A stretch of 64,000 bases of DNA from JAPYTK01 sp964401935 (GTDB lineage Bacteria > Myxococcota_A > Polyangia > Polyangiales > Polyangiaceae), in assembly GCA_964401935.1 (NCBI GenBank), contig CAYOAL010000037.1:8626-72625 (forward strand), written 5' to 3'. Shown in pieces: positions 24,611 to 33,080 of this stretch. The notes beneath the pieces were generated by a model. It was given only the letters and a program-made list of their open reading frames with translations. It searched no databases and was not told the DNA's origin. Made by a program: the position numbers and the translations under genes. The number at the start of each line of letters is the position of its first letter. Position 1 is the first letter of the stretch.

Positions 24611-25741
24611 ATGGCTCCACATTCTCCCGTCTCGGCCACTCTCGAAGCGCTGGTGAGCGCGTTCGACCCTTCCGTGCCCATCGCGCGCGCCTCCACACCT
24701 CCCGCGAGCTGGTACACCGATCCCGCGATCTTCGAGCTCGAGCGCCGCACCACGTTCTCGCGGCACTGGCAGCCGGTGGCTCGGGCGAGCGCGCTCGCTG
24801 CCGTGGGGAGCTACGTGAGCGGGTGCTCGGCCGGCGAACCGTGGGTGGTGGTGCGCGCCGCCGATGGGCTGCGGGCGTTCTCCAACGTGTGCCGCCACAA
24901 GGGGCGCGAGGTGGTGACCGGCTCCGGCTGCGCGGCGGAGCTGACCTGTGGCTACCACGCGTGGACCTACGATCTCGACGGGCGCCTCCGCAAGGCGCCG
25001 CGCATGGGCGGCATCGAAGGTTTCGAGCGTGATGCGATGGGGCTCCCGCGGCTGGGCGTGGACGTGTGGGGGCCGTGGGTGTTCATCCACCAGGATCCGG
25101 ACGCGGCTCCGGTAGCGAGCGCCCATCCAGAGCTCGATGCGCTCCTCGCGGCGAGCGGCTGGGACGCGCTCACCTTCGCCGGCCGCGCCACGTGGGACAT
25201 CGCGTGCAACTGGAAGGTCTACGTCGACAACTACCTCGACGGTGGGTACCACGTGCCGCACATGCACCCCACGCTCGACGCGCAGCTCGATATGGCGAGC
25301 TATCGCACCGAGCTCTTCGGCGCGAGCTCGGTGCAGTCGTGCCTGCCGTCGCAGGTGCGCGACGAGCGCATCGACTTTCGGGCGACTGCGCGCATCGGCG
25401 AGCGCGCCCTCTACGCGTGGCTCCATCCCGCCTTCATGATCAACCGCTACGGTCCGTGCCTCGACACGAACCTCGTGATCCCGGTCGGCCCCGACCGGTG
25501 TCGCGTGGAGTACGAGTTCTTCTTCGCCAACAGCGACAGCCCCGAGGCGCGTGAGTTCATCGAGCAGAGCATGGATCAGAGCGCCGTCACCCAGCGCGAA
25601 GACATCGAGATCTGCGAGTCGGTGCAGCGAGGCCTCGGCTCGTCACGCTACGACCGAGGCCGCTACGCGCCGCGTGTGGAGCACGGCGAGCACCACTTCC
25701 ATCGGCTGCTCGCCGCCGACTACGCGTCTTTCGTGGGATGA
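24611..25741 (+). CDS. Rieske non-heme iron oxygenase, choline monooxygenase-like
   Basis: 376 residues. Rieske [2Fe-2S] domain about 50-130 with Cys94-x-His96 (CRHKG) and Cys113-x2-His116 (CGYHAW). The catalytic domain has the mononuclear-iron motif in DNYLDGGYHVPHMHP (His214, His217 or His219) and late acidic residues. The phrase DNYLDGGYHVP is typical of choline monooxygenase and related quaternary-ammonium oxygenases rather than classical aromatic dioxygenases. The reductase and beta-subunit genes are not adjacent. A terminator hairpin ends just before the ATG; a downstream GTG (24653) would be an alternative start that leaves room for a leader. Substrate uncertain. Confidence 0.87.
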   Translation: MAPHSPVSATLEALVSAFDPSVPIARASTPPASWYTDPAIFELERRTTFSRHWQPVARASALAAVGSYVSGCSAGEPWVVVRAADGLRAFSNVCRHKGREVVTGSGCAAELTCGYHAWTYDLDGRLRKAPRMGGIEGFERDAMGLPRLGVDVWGPWVFIHQDPDAAPVASAHPELDALLAASGWDALTFAGRATWDIACNWKVYVDNYLDGGYHVPHMHPTLDAQLDMASYRTELFGASSVQSCLPSQVRDERIDFRATARIGERALYAWLHPAFMINRYGPCLDTNLVIPVGPDRCRVEYEFFFANSDSPEAREFIEQSMDQSAVTQREDIEICESVQRGLGSSRYDRGRYAPRVEHGEHHFHRLLAADYASFVG

Positions 25742-25759
25742 GCTGGAGCCGGCGGCTCT

Positions 25760-27010
25760 TCAGGCTTCGAGCCCGGGGGCTGGAAACTTGGAGCAGAGCT
25801 CGCGCACCTCACCCGCGATGCGGTCGAGCACGCTCTCGTCGTCGTGGCTCGCGGCCACGCTGTCCATCCACGCCGCGACCTGCTTCATCTCGGTGACGCC
25901 CATACCCCGCGACGTGACGGCGGGGGTGCCGAGGCGAGCTCCCGACGGGTCGAACGGCTTGCGTGGATCGAAGGGGATGGAGTTGTAGTTGCACACGATG
26001 CCGGCGCGCTCGAGCGCTTGCGCGAAGGGTTTGCCCCCGAGACCCTTGGGGGTGACGTCGACGAGCAACAGGTGGTTGTCGGTGCCTCCGGTGACGAGGG
26101 AGAAGCCGCGCTCGAGCAGCGCCTCGCCGAGGGCCTTCGCGTTCTCGATGATCGCGGCGGCGTAGCGCTTGAAGCTCGGGTCGAGCGCCTCCCGCGCGGC
26201 CACCGCGAGGGCGGCGGTGGTGTGGTTGTGCGGGCCTCCTTGCAGCCCGGGGAACACCGCTCGGTCGAGCTTCTTGGCGTGCTCGGCCTTGCACATCAGC
26301 ATGCCGCCGCGCGGGCCGCGGAGCGTCTTGTGGGTGGTGCTGCTCACGACGTCGGCGATGCCGACGGGGGTGGGGTGCACTCCCGCCGCGACCAGGCCAG
26401 AGATGTGGGCGATGTCGGCGACGAGGATGGCGCCGATCTCGTCGGCGATTTCGCGGAACGCGCCGAACTCGATGGTGCGAGGGTACGCGGTGGCACCGCA
26501 GAAGATGAGCTTCGGTCGATGCTCGCGGGCGAGCGAACGCACCTCGTCGAAGTCGATGCGGTGCGTGTCGCGGCTCACGCCATATTGGACGGCGTTGAAG
26601 TACTTGCCGCTGATGCTCACGTTCCAGCCGTGGGTGAGGTGGCCGCCGGCGGGCAGGCCCATGCCCATGATCGTGTCGCCGGGCTCCACGAACGCGAAGT
26701 AGACCGCGAGGTTGGCAGGGCTCCCGGAGTAGGGCTGCACGTTGACGTGATCGGCACCGAACAGCCGCTTGAGGCGGCTCTTGGCGAGGGTCTCGATGGC
26801 GTCGACGTTGCGCTGCCCCTGATAGTAACGCTTGCCGGCGTAGCCCTCCGAGTACTTGTTGGACAGGGTCGAGCGGCTCGCTTCGAGCACCGCCTTGGAC
26901 GCGTAGTTCTCGCTCGCGATGAGGCGAATGGTGTCGCGTTGGCGCACGTCCTCGGCGTCGAGGAGGGCGGCCACTTCGGGATCTTGTTGGGCGATGGTGG
27001 GGTAGGTCAT
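25760..27010 (-). CDS. glyA: Serine hydroxymethyltransferase
   Basis: 416 residues, the normal length. It interconverts serine and glycine with tetrahydrofolate, giving 5,10-methylene-THF. PLP lysine Lys228 lies in SSTTHKTLRGPRGG. Other signatures are IASENYAS near the N-terminus, YSEGYAGKRYYQG, HLTHG and GGTDNHLLLVD. The start ATG 27010 matches other GlyA proteins; the longer frame runs into the E2 gene. Only 7 bp separate it from the E2 gene upstream, so it is the last gene of a minus-strand operon beginning at about 29581. Confidence 0.97.
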   Translation of the reverse strand: MTYPTIAQQDPEVAALLDAEDVRQRDTIRLIASENYASKAVLEASRSTLSNKYSEGYAGKRYYQGQRNVDAIETLAKSRLKRLFGADHVNVQPYSGSPANLAVYFAFVEPGDTIMGMGLPAGGHLTHGWNVSISGKYFNAVQYGVSRDTHRIDFDEVRSLAREHRPKLIFCGATAYPRTIEFGAFREIADEIGAILVADIAHISGLVAAGVHPTPVGIADVVSSTTHKTLRGPRGGMLMCKAEHAKKLDRAVFPGLQGGPHNHTTAALAVAAREALDPSFKRYAAAIIENAKALGEALLERGFSLVTGGTDNHLLLVDVTPKGLGGKPFAQALERAGIVCNYNSIPFDPRKPFDPSGARLGTPAVTSRGMGVTEMKQVAAWMDSVAASHDDESVLDRIAGEVRELCSKFPAPGLEA

Positions 27011-27017
27011 CGTGGGC

Positions 27018-28358
27018 TCAGATTTCAAACTCGGCGCGGCCGAGGATGTCGGCGATGCGCCAGAGGAACGCGTTGGCTTCGACGCCGTCGACGATGCGGT
27101 GGTCATAGCTCAAGGCAGCGAACATCACCGGGTGGATCGCGATCTGCTCGTCGCCAGCCACCTCGACCACCACCGGTCGCTTCTTGATCTCCCCGACGCG
27201 GAGGATCCCCACGTTGGGCTGAGAGATGATGGCCCCGCCAAAGAGGTTGCCCTTGCGCCCAGGGTTGGAGATCGCGAACGAGGTGCCCGTCAGATCGTCG
27301 GCGGTGATCTTGCCATCGCGGGCGCGGGTAGCCAGCTCCTGGATCGACGTCGCGATGCCACGGAGGCTGAGCTTGTCGGTGTTCTTGATGCTCGCCACGA
27401 GCAAGCCTTGGGGCGTGTCGATGGCGACACCCACGTTGATGTCTTTGAGCAGCACGTAGCTGTCGTCGAGGACGCGGGCGTTGAGGGTGGGGGTCTCGCG
27501 CAAGGCCTTCGTCACCGCGGCGACGATGAACGTGAGGAAGGTGAGGCTGACGTCCTCCTTGGCGAAGGCCCCTTTGTGCTGGTCGCGCAGCTTCGAGGTC
27601 GCGTGGAGATCGATCTCCGCCACGGTGACCACGTGGGGCGACACCGCCTGGGAGTAGACCATGTGATCCGCCGTGATGCGGCGCCGACGGTTGAACGGCA
27701 CGAGCTCGTCCCCCGGCCGCTCGCGATACGGGGGCACCTTGTACGAGCGGTACCCCACGCCGGGCTGCGGGACCGCGTTCATCATCGCCGCGAGCTCGTC
27801 GGCTTGGGCCACCGCGGCGGTCGCACGGGATGGGGTCGGGGTCACGTCGAACGAGCCGGTCATCGACGGCGGCGCGCCGGGCATGCTCGGAGGCTGCCGC
27901 GGCGCTGGGGTGGGCGGCGGAGCGGGGGCGGGGGTGGTGGCCGACGCGGCACGCTGCACGTCGTCGCGCGTGATGCGACCGCGGTCGCCGGTGCCCTGAA
28001 CGCGCGCGAGATCCACCCCCTGCTCCCGCGCGAGCTTGCGCGTCGATGGCGAGCCGAGCGGTCCCACGGGGGGCGGCGCGTCCGGCGCTCCAGCGGCCGC
28101 GGTAGGGCTCGCCCCCGCGGTCGCCGTCTCGTCGATGCTGCAGAGGAGGCCCCCGGTTGGAACGATGTCGCCCTCCTCGGCGGCGAGGCTCACCACGAGC
28201 CCGTGGGTGGGCGAGGGCACCTCACTGTCGGCCTTGTCGGTTGCCACCTCGAGCAGCGGCTGCTCCGGCTGCACGTAGTCGCCGGGCTTCACATGCCACT
28301 GCGTCACGGTTCCCTCGGCGACCGACTCGCCGAGCTGGGGCATCACGACCTCGATCAT
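27018..28358 (-). CDS. 2-oxoacid dehydrogenase E2 (dihydrolipoamide acyltransferase)
   Basis: 446 residues. One N-terminal lipoyl domain with the lipoylated Lys42 in ATDKADSEV, a Pro/Ala linker, then a peripheral-subunit-binding domain (STRKLAREQGVDLARVQGTGDRGRITRDDV, about 135-165). A second Pro-rich linker leads to the acyltransferase domain with His420 and Asp424 in SYDHRIVDG. It passes acyl groups to CoA in a 2-oxoacid dehydrogenase complex. Sequence resembles branched-chain or succinyl-type E2s, but the substrate is not certain. No E1 or E3 gene lies nearby. Start ATG 28358 opens on the lipoyl domain. Confidence 0.94.
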   Translation of the reverse strand: MIEVVMPQLGESVAEGTVTQWHVKPGDYVQPEQPLLEVATDKADSEVPSPTHGLVVSLAAEEGDIVPTGGLLCSIDETATAGASPTAAAGAPDAPPPVGPLGSPSTRKLAREQGVDLARVQGTGDRGRITRDDVQRAASATTPAPAPPPTPAPRQPPSMPGAPPSMTGSFDVTPTPSRATAAVAQADELAAMMNAVPQPGVGYRSYKVPPYRERPGDELVPFNRRRRITADHMVYSQAVSPHVVTVAEIDLHATSKLRDQHKGAFAKEDVSLTFLTFIVAAVTKALRETPTLNARVLDDSYVLLKDINVGVAIDTPQGLLVASIKNTDKLSLRGIATSIQELATRARDGKITADDLTGTSFAISNPGRKGNLFGGAIISQPNVGILRVGEIKKRPVVVEVAGDEQIAIHPVMFAALSYDHRIVDGVEANAFLWRIADILGRAEFEI

Positions 28359-28389
28359 CGCTCTCCGCTCCTCCTTGGAGCGCGCGACC

Positions 28390-28845
28390 TTAGCACAGTC
28401 GATCGCTCGGCGAGCGCTGGGGTAGGGCGCGCAGCGTGGCCACGTAGTCGGCGGGCAGGCCGAACTCCTCGGCACCCGCGATGATGTGCTCCTTGTACCA
28501 GTCGAAGGGCACGCGGTGGTCAGTGTGGCGGGTCGACGCGTAACACACGCATGGGAGCGGCGCGTCGCCCAAGCGCACCTCCACGCGGATGCGCTCGTAG
28601 CCACCTTCGATGCGATCGAGACGCGACAGCGCGAGCTCGGGCATGCGGTAGATCACTCCCCACACGCGCTCGCCTTCGGCGCGCACGATGTTGGCCTTGG
28701 CCGAGCCATCCGTGCCGCGCTTGTTGCAGGCGAAGCGCCAGCCGGAGAGCACCCCCCGCCCGACACTCTCTGCAGCCGGGATGCGGGCGAGAAATCGCGC
28801 CGACGACATGTTGGAGCCGAAGGCGAAGTAGTGAACGCGTGACAT
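28390..28845 (-). CDS. Gamma-glutamylcyclotransferase-like protein
   Basis: 151 residues. The GGCT/AIG2 fold signature YFAFGSNM is at the N-terminus and the catalytic glutamate is Glu80 in RLDRIEGGYER. Family enzymes release 5-oxoproline from gamma-glutamyl amines or peptides, including glutathione-derived ones. Sits 16 bp downstream of the redox lipoprotein and 31 bp upstream of the E2 gene on the same strand, so it belongs to the same operon. The substrate is not defined by sequence. Confidence 0.9.
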   Translation of the reverse strand: MSRVHYFAFGSNMSSARFLARIPAAESVGRGVLSGWRFACNKRGTDGSAKANIVRAEGERVWGVIYRMPELALSRLDRIEGGYERIRVEVRLGDAPLPCVCYASTRHTDHRVPFDWYKEHIIAGAEEFGLPADYVATLRALPQRSPSDRLC

Positions 28846-28861
28846 CCTCAGCGCGAGCCGT

Positions 28862-29581
28862 CTACAGCGTGACCGTCTTCTGTGCCTTGCGGAGGGCCTG
28901 ATCGAGGGCGCGAGCGCTGAACCCTTGGAGGATCGTGCCCTCCAGATCGATGACCGGGATGGTGCTCCCCGAGAGCCCCGCCCGTTGCATCTTCTGTTGC
29001 ATCTCCTTGGCGCGAGCGGGCTCCTTCTCCACGTCGTACTCCACCACCTTCACTCCCTGACGTTGGAGATGGCGCGTGGCCTGGTGGCAGGGCCCGCACC
29101 ATGAGGCGCCGTACACGATCGCGCTGATCTCGCCGGCGGCCGCGGGGGCCGGCTTGGCGGATGCCTTGGGGGTTGGCGCGGGCGCGTGCTTCGCGCGATA
29201 GGCCAAGCGACGATCCTCCACGAGCTTCTCCCACTCGCTGGCGGGCACGGTGCGCACCGCGTAGCTGCCGTCGTCACCTTTCTTGGTGAGATCCGCGACG
29301 TAGAAGAGCGCGCCATGACCGGCGGCGCGGGTGACGATGCGGACGTGCTCCTTGCCGGCGTCGGGAACCTCGGCGAGCGAGCTGCCGGGGTGGGTCTCCC
29401 CGCGATCGTCGATCCAAGTGACGAGCAGGTCGGGGGTCTCGTCGGTGAGGTTGAGCGGCGGGAGTGACGACTCCGCGGTGGGCGTGGTGCCGTCGTCGCG
29501 CTCTTCGCATCCGAGCAGCGCGGCCGCGAAGAGGGCGCCGAGCATCACGACGAGGAGCGAGCGTATCCACGAGCTTGGCAT
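28862..29581 (-). CDS. Lipoprotein with glutaredoxin/thioredoxin-like domain
   Basis: 239 residues. Signal peptide with lipobox LLGC (Cys25). A middle domain of about 100 residues follows, then a Lys/Ala/Pro linker, then a thioredoxin-fold domain from about 150. That domain has the redox motif Cys162-Gly-Pro-Cys165 in YGASWCGPCHQATRHL, STIPVIDL with the cis-proline, and a C-terminal helix. The short helix after CGPC and 'VKVVEYDVEKE' resemble glutaredoxins more than TlpA proteins. It should act as a thiol-disulfide oxidoreductase on the outer leaflet of a membrane. First gene of the operon with GGCT, E2 and glyA; preceded by an 18-codon leader ORF and a terminator-like hairpin. Confidence 0.9.
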   Translation of the reverse strand: MPSSWIRSLLVVMLGALFAAALLGCEERDDGTTPTAESSLPPLNLTDETPDLLVTWIDDRGETHPGSSLAEVPDAGKEHVRIVTRAAGHGALFYVADLTKKGDDGSYAVRTVPASEWEKLVEDRRLAYRAKHAPAPTPKASAKPAPAAAGEISAIVYGASWCGPCHQATRHLQRQGVKVVEYDVEKEPARAKEMQQKMQRAGLSGSTIPVIDLEGTILQGFSARALDQALRKAQKTVTL

Positions 29582-29587
29582 CGGCCC

Positions 29588-29644
29588 TCACAGTTTGCGA
29601 TCGCGGGTGAAAAAGCGCCACCCCCCCTGGTGCGTGGCGCACAT
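29588..29644 (-). CDS. Possible 18-residue leader peptide (uORF)
   Basis: An ATG 11 nt after AGGAG (29656-29660 on this strand) opens an ORF reading MCATHQGGWRFFTRDRKL and stopping 6 nt before the redox-lipoprotein ATG. The ORF contains the whole terminator-like hairpin described next, so ribosome position on it could decide whether the hairpin forms. It is too short to be judged by composition; translation is unproven. It could also be a chance frame. Confidence 0.4.
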   Translation of the reverse strand: MCATHQGGWRFFTRDRKL

Positions 29645-29681
29645 TCAACCCGAATCTCCTACCACGCGCGACGGCGCGTGG
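29610..29681 (-). promoter_or_regulatory. Attenuator-like leader with mutually exclusive hairpins
   Basis: On the minus strand, in order: hairpin 1 with perfect 8-bp arms CCACGCGC/GCGCGTGG (29681-29674 and 29669-29662) and a 4-nt loop. Then a terminator-like hairpin with 7-bp arms GCGCCAC/GTGGCGC (29640-29634 and 29621-29615) followed by TTTTT (29614-29610). The right arm of hairpin 1 (GCGTGG) is complementary to CCACGC in the left arm of the terminator, which could act as anti-terminator. This is the textbook attenuation layout, just upstream of the redox-lipoprotein/GGCT/E2/glyA operon. The ligand or signal is unknown; GC-rich sequence raises the chance of coincidence. Confidence 0.5.
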
Positions 29682-29772
29682 GCGCCCGTGTTGCTGGGCC
29701 GAGCCCCCTTCCCTTAGACTGAACCCTGGCGATCGTGCCAACCCGGGTGTGGCTTGGGGAAATGAGCTTGAA

Positions 29773-30819
29773 ATGAGACGTGTCGTAGCAGCCCTCTCGG
29801 CAGGGCTCTGGGTGGTGGGGGCGGCGTACGGCTGCGCTGCGGGTGGCAGCGCGGACGACAAGCCCGAGGAGTGTGCGGTGGGCTCCGAGGGCTGCCGTTG
29901 CACCACCGGGGGTGCCTGCGATCCGGGCCTCTCCTGCCTGAGCAACATCTGCGTCGACCCCAACGGCGGCAGCGGAGGGAGCGGGGCCAGCGGGGCCGGG
30001 GGCAACGGCACGGGCGGCATGGACTGCGTGCCGGACGGCGAGGGCTGTCAGGCGGTCGATGTGATCTTCGCGCTCGACAGCTCGGGCTCGATGACGGAGG
30101 AGAACGCGGCCCTCGCCGCCACGCAGGCGTTCCGATCGGTGGTGGAGACCATCGCGGGCATCAACTGCGGGCAGGTCGACTTCCGCGTCGGCATCACCAA
30201 CGACAACATCCCGCAGTTCTTCAGCTCGCTGCCTACGCCTTGGTTCGACTCCGCGGCGCTGACCAACGACGACATCGCGAACGCGTTCACCGCGAGCGCC
30301 AACCTGGTCATCGGAACCGACAGCGCGTCGTTGGGCTGCGAGCATGTGCTCTCCAACGCGGTGCAGCTCCTCACCAGCGACACCACCGGCTTCGTCCGTG
30401 ACGGGGCGCTGCTCGTGCTCGTGCTGGTGACCGACGTCGACGACTACGGCACGTACGACCACGTGAGCGGCAACGTCTGTGGGCTCGGCTGCACCACCGT
30501 GGGGCAGCCGGTAGCCAACCTCTACAATGAGCTCCTCACGCTGAAGGACGGCGAGCCGAAGGCCATCGCTGCCATCGTGGTGGCTGGCGATCCGACCGGC
30601 GTGCCCAACACGGGCAATCTCTGCCAACAGCCGGGGAGCTGCGGGGAGAACGCCTTCTTCGCGACGCGGCTCTGGGACTTCGCCAACACGGTGGGGAGTG
30701 AGGGCTACGGCGTGACCGCCAACATCTGTGCGGGAGCGGCGGCGGTGCCTGGTGCGGTGCAAGCCGCGTTCGACACCGAGATCGATCTGGCGTGCCAGCA
30801 GTTCGAGCCCCCCAAGTAG
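29773..30819 (+). CDS. Lipoprotein with von Willebrand factor A domain
   Basis: 348 residues. Signal peptide ends in AYGC (Cys21), then a Cys-rich segment of about 40 residues (CRCTTGGACDPGLSCLSNIC) and a Gly/Ser linker. A VWA domain follows with an intact metal-ion-dependent adhesion site DSSGS (Asp102-Ser106), the later Thr/Asp of MIDAS (LVLVLVTDVDD) and extra cysteines. Such proteins bind ligands or mediate surface contacts through divalent metal. It diverges from the redox-lipoprotein operon and is followed 42 bp downstream by a second VWA lipoprotein. ATG 29773 chosen because it gives a standard signal peptide. Confidence 0.9.
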   Translation: MRRVVAALSAGLWVVGAAYGCAAGGSADDKPEECAVGSEGCRCTTGGACDPGLSCLSNICVDPNGGSGGSGASGAGGNGTGGMDCVPDGEGCQAVDVIFALDSSGSMTEENAALAATQAFRSVVETIAGINCGQVDFRVGITNDNIPQFFSSLPTPWFDSAALTNDDIANAFTASANLVIGTDSASLGCEHVLSNAVQLLTSDTTGFVRDGALLVLVLVTDVDDYGTYDHVSGNVCGLGCTTVGQPVANLYNELLTLKDGEPKAIAAIVVAGDPTGVPNTGNLCQQPGSCGENAFFATRLWDFANTVGSEGYGVTANICAGAAAVPGAVQAAFDTEIDLACQQFEPPK

Positions 30820-30861
30820 CCCGTGTGATTCAGCCTCGCCGACCTGTGATATCGGTGAGCG

Positions 30862-32307
30862 ATGGCGCGCCGCATCGTGAATGTGGGTCTCGCCGCTGGA
30901 GTCATCGCCATCGTGGTGGCGGGGGCCTGTTCGGCGGGGAAGAGCGAGGGGACCGGGAGCACGGTCTCGAGCTCGAGCGCGGGAGGCTCGGGGGGGACGG
31001 GAGGGCCGAGCGCGGCCGGCGGGGACGGGCCCACGACCGCGGCGGGGGGCTCGGGAGGCGAGCTCACGGTGGGGACGGGGGGCGCGGGGGGCGCGATGGG
31101 CTGCGCGGAGTGGAGCGCGGAGGCCCAACAGAAAGAGGCGGCCATGATGATCACGCTCGACATGAGCGCGAGCATGACTGGCACCAAGTGGAACGCGTCG
31201 CAGCTCGCGGTGGTCACCGCGATCGACAAAGGCGTCTTCGACTCGATGTCGCTCGGCCTGATGACCTTCCCGACGAGCTACACCAACCCGCCGCAGTGTT
31301 TCTGCGACGCGACCTTTGGGGACGGCACGAGCATCCAAGACTGCGTGACCCTCTTGCAGTTTTTCACCGGCGCGCCCGGCGTCTCGTGTGGGACGGGCGT
31401 CTTGCCGATCATCCCGCTGAGCTACGCGGGCATGAACAAGTCCAACGACTCGACCGGTGTTCGTCGCGACATCTACGACTACCTCGTCGGTCACGCTCCG
31501 CTGAACAACCAGGATGACGGCTCACCGATCTATGACGCGCTAGAGAGCGGCTACGCTGCGCTCGCGAGCTACGGCAACGTGGAGGAGCGCATCATGCTGC
31601 TGATCACCGACGGCGGCTTCAGTTGCACCTCGGTGGCCAACCCTTCGCGTCCCGGTTACCTCGACGCGGCGGATTGTCCGGACTGGGAGTATCCCGACAG
31701 CGTCAACGCGCTCATCAGTCAGAAGTACGCGGACGGGAGCGCGCCGGTGCGTACGTTCGTGATCGGCGTTCCTGGCTCCGACACCAACGGCGAGGACGTG
31801 GGCTCGGGGTGCCCGAGCTCGACGCCCTGCTACGCGACGCCGCCGTACAGCATGAAGCTCGCGCTGAGCTCGTACGCCGTGTCGGGCTCGCCGGACACCC
31901 TCGACCCGGCGTGCGACAGCACCACGCCCTTCACCCAGGGAGGGGCCGACCCAACGGCCCCCTGCCACATCGACATGACCGGTGGGCAGTTCGACGCCAA
32001 CGCGCTCGCCGCCGCCATCGCCGGGGTGCGTGGCTCGGCGCTCGGCTGCGTGTATCCGGTGCCCGAGCCACCCCCCAACGAGACGATCGATCTCACGAAG
32101 GTGAACGTCGAGGTGGAGCTCGACGGCGGCACAGCGGTGACGATCCCCGCGCGCAGCGATCCGTCCGACGACTGCGCCACGGCCGCCTGCTGGGACTATA
32201 ACCTAGAGGGCGAGATCGAGATCCTCGGCCAGGGCTGCGACGACATCGGCGCCGCCGCCAGCGCGAAGGTGACCATCGTCGTCGGCTGCGAGACGATCAT
32301 CAACTAG
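30862..32307 (+). CDS. Lipoprotein with VWA domain and Gly-rich linker
   Basis: 481 residues. Signal peptide ends in VAGAC (Cys23). A Gly/Ser/Thr linker of about 55 residues leads to a VWA domain whose MIDAS motif reads DMSAS (Asp100-Ser104). The rest carries many cysteines and inserts (FCDATFGDG, SCGTG, STPCYATPPY), with a further beta-rich region at the C-terminus. Same strand and 42 bp after the preceding VWA lipoprotein, so probably a pair. They are not close copies: the MIDAS variant and insertions differ. Predicted surface adhesion or scaffold protein; function unproven. Confidence 0.88.
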   Translation: MARRIVNVGLAAGVIAIVVAGACSAGKSEGTGSTVSSSSAGGSGGTGGPSAAGGDGPTTAAGGSGGELTVGTGGAGGAMGCAEWSAEAQQKEAAMMITLDMSASMTGTKWNASQLAVVTAIDKGVFDSMSLGLMTFPTSYTNPPQCFCDATFGDGTSIQDCVTLLQFFTGAPGVSCGTGVLPIIPLSYAGMNKSNDSTGVRRDIYDYLVGHAPLNNQDDGSPIYDALESGYAALASYGNVEERIMLLITDGGFSCTSVANPSRPGYLDAADCPDWEYPDSVNALISQKYADGSAPVRTFVIGVPGSDTNGEDVGSGCPSSTPCYATPPYSMKLALSSYAVSGSPDTLDPACDSTTPFTQGGADPTAPCHIDMTGGQFDANALAAAIAGVRGSALGCVYPVPEPPPNETIDLTKVNVEVELDGGTAVTIPARSDPSDDCATAACWDYNLEGEIEILGQGCDDIGAAASAKVTIVVGCETIIN

Positions 32308-32355
32308 GACCCGACCGGAGTGCGCAGGGACAAGCCCGGTCGAAGAGGAGGTGGG

Positions 32356-32964
32356 ATGCCACCGATCGTCGTCGATCCCAAGAAGGTGCGGAGCTTCCGC
32401 ACGGCGGCCGCCTTCGAGAAATGGCTCGCCGCAAACCACGACCGCGAGACGGAGCTGTGGTTGAAGATCCACAAGAAGGCCTCGGGCGTGCCGACGGTGA
32501 CGTATGACCAGGCGCTCGATGTTGCGTTGTGCTGGGGATGGATCGACGGGATCCGCAAGAGGTTCGACGAAGGAGCGTTCCTGCAGCGATTCACGCCTCG
32601 CCGAGCGAGGAGCGTGTGGAGCCAGATCAACACCGAGCGCGTCGCGCGGCTGACCGCCGCGGGGCGCATGACACCGCACGGTCAACGGCAGATCGACGCC
32701 GCGAAGGCGGATGGTCGCTGGGAGGCCGCCTACGCACCCATCAGCACCGCAACCGAAGCGACCGTGCCCGACGACCTCCGCGCGGCCATCGAGGCGAACC
32801 CGCGCGCCTACGAGACGTTCCGCACCCTCGGGCGCCAGAACCTCTTCGCGCTGGCGTTTCGCACCAACAACATGAAGACGGCGGCGGGCCGCGTGAAGAA
32901 GATCTCGGCCCTGGTGGCGATGCTGGCTCGCGGAGAGACCATCGTGCCGGAGCGCGGCCGGTGA
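32356..32964 (+). CDS. YdeI/OmpD-associated family protein
   Basis: 202 residues, soluble. Family features: F..AAAFEKWLAANHDRETELWLKIHKK near the N-terminus, then TYDQALDVALCWGWIDGIRK, RRARSVWSQINTERV and LRAAIEANPRAYETFRTLGRQN. The C-terminal helix is basic (NMKTAAGRVKKISALVAML). YdeI-type proteins are common and have been linked to peptide or bacteriocin tolerance, but the biochemical role is unclear. Start ATG 32356 has a good GAGGAGG site just upstream. A 7-bp inverted repeat (CGACCGG/CCGGTCG, 32312-32342) lies between the preceding VWA gene and this ribosome site. Confidence 0.88.
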   Translation: MPPIVVDPKKVRSFRTAAAFEKWLAANHDRETELWLKIHKKASGVPTVTYDQALDVALCWGWIDGIRKRFDEGAFLQRFTPRRARSVWSQINTERVARLTAAGRMTPHGQRQIDAAKADGRWEAAYAPISTATEATVPDDLRAAIEANPRAYETFRTLGRQNLFALAFRTNNMKTAAGRVKKISALVAMLARGETIVPERGR

Positions 32965-33080
32965 CGCTCCTCTTCATTCTCGATGGTGCTCGACCCCTTC
33001 CGTGCCGTGGGCACGAGCAGGTCGACGAAGGGTTTGTCGAGATGTGGGGATGAGCCTCTTCGGAGCCGCGAAGCCGCGCG

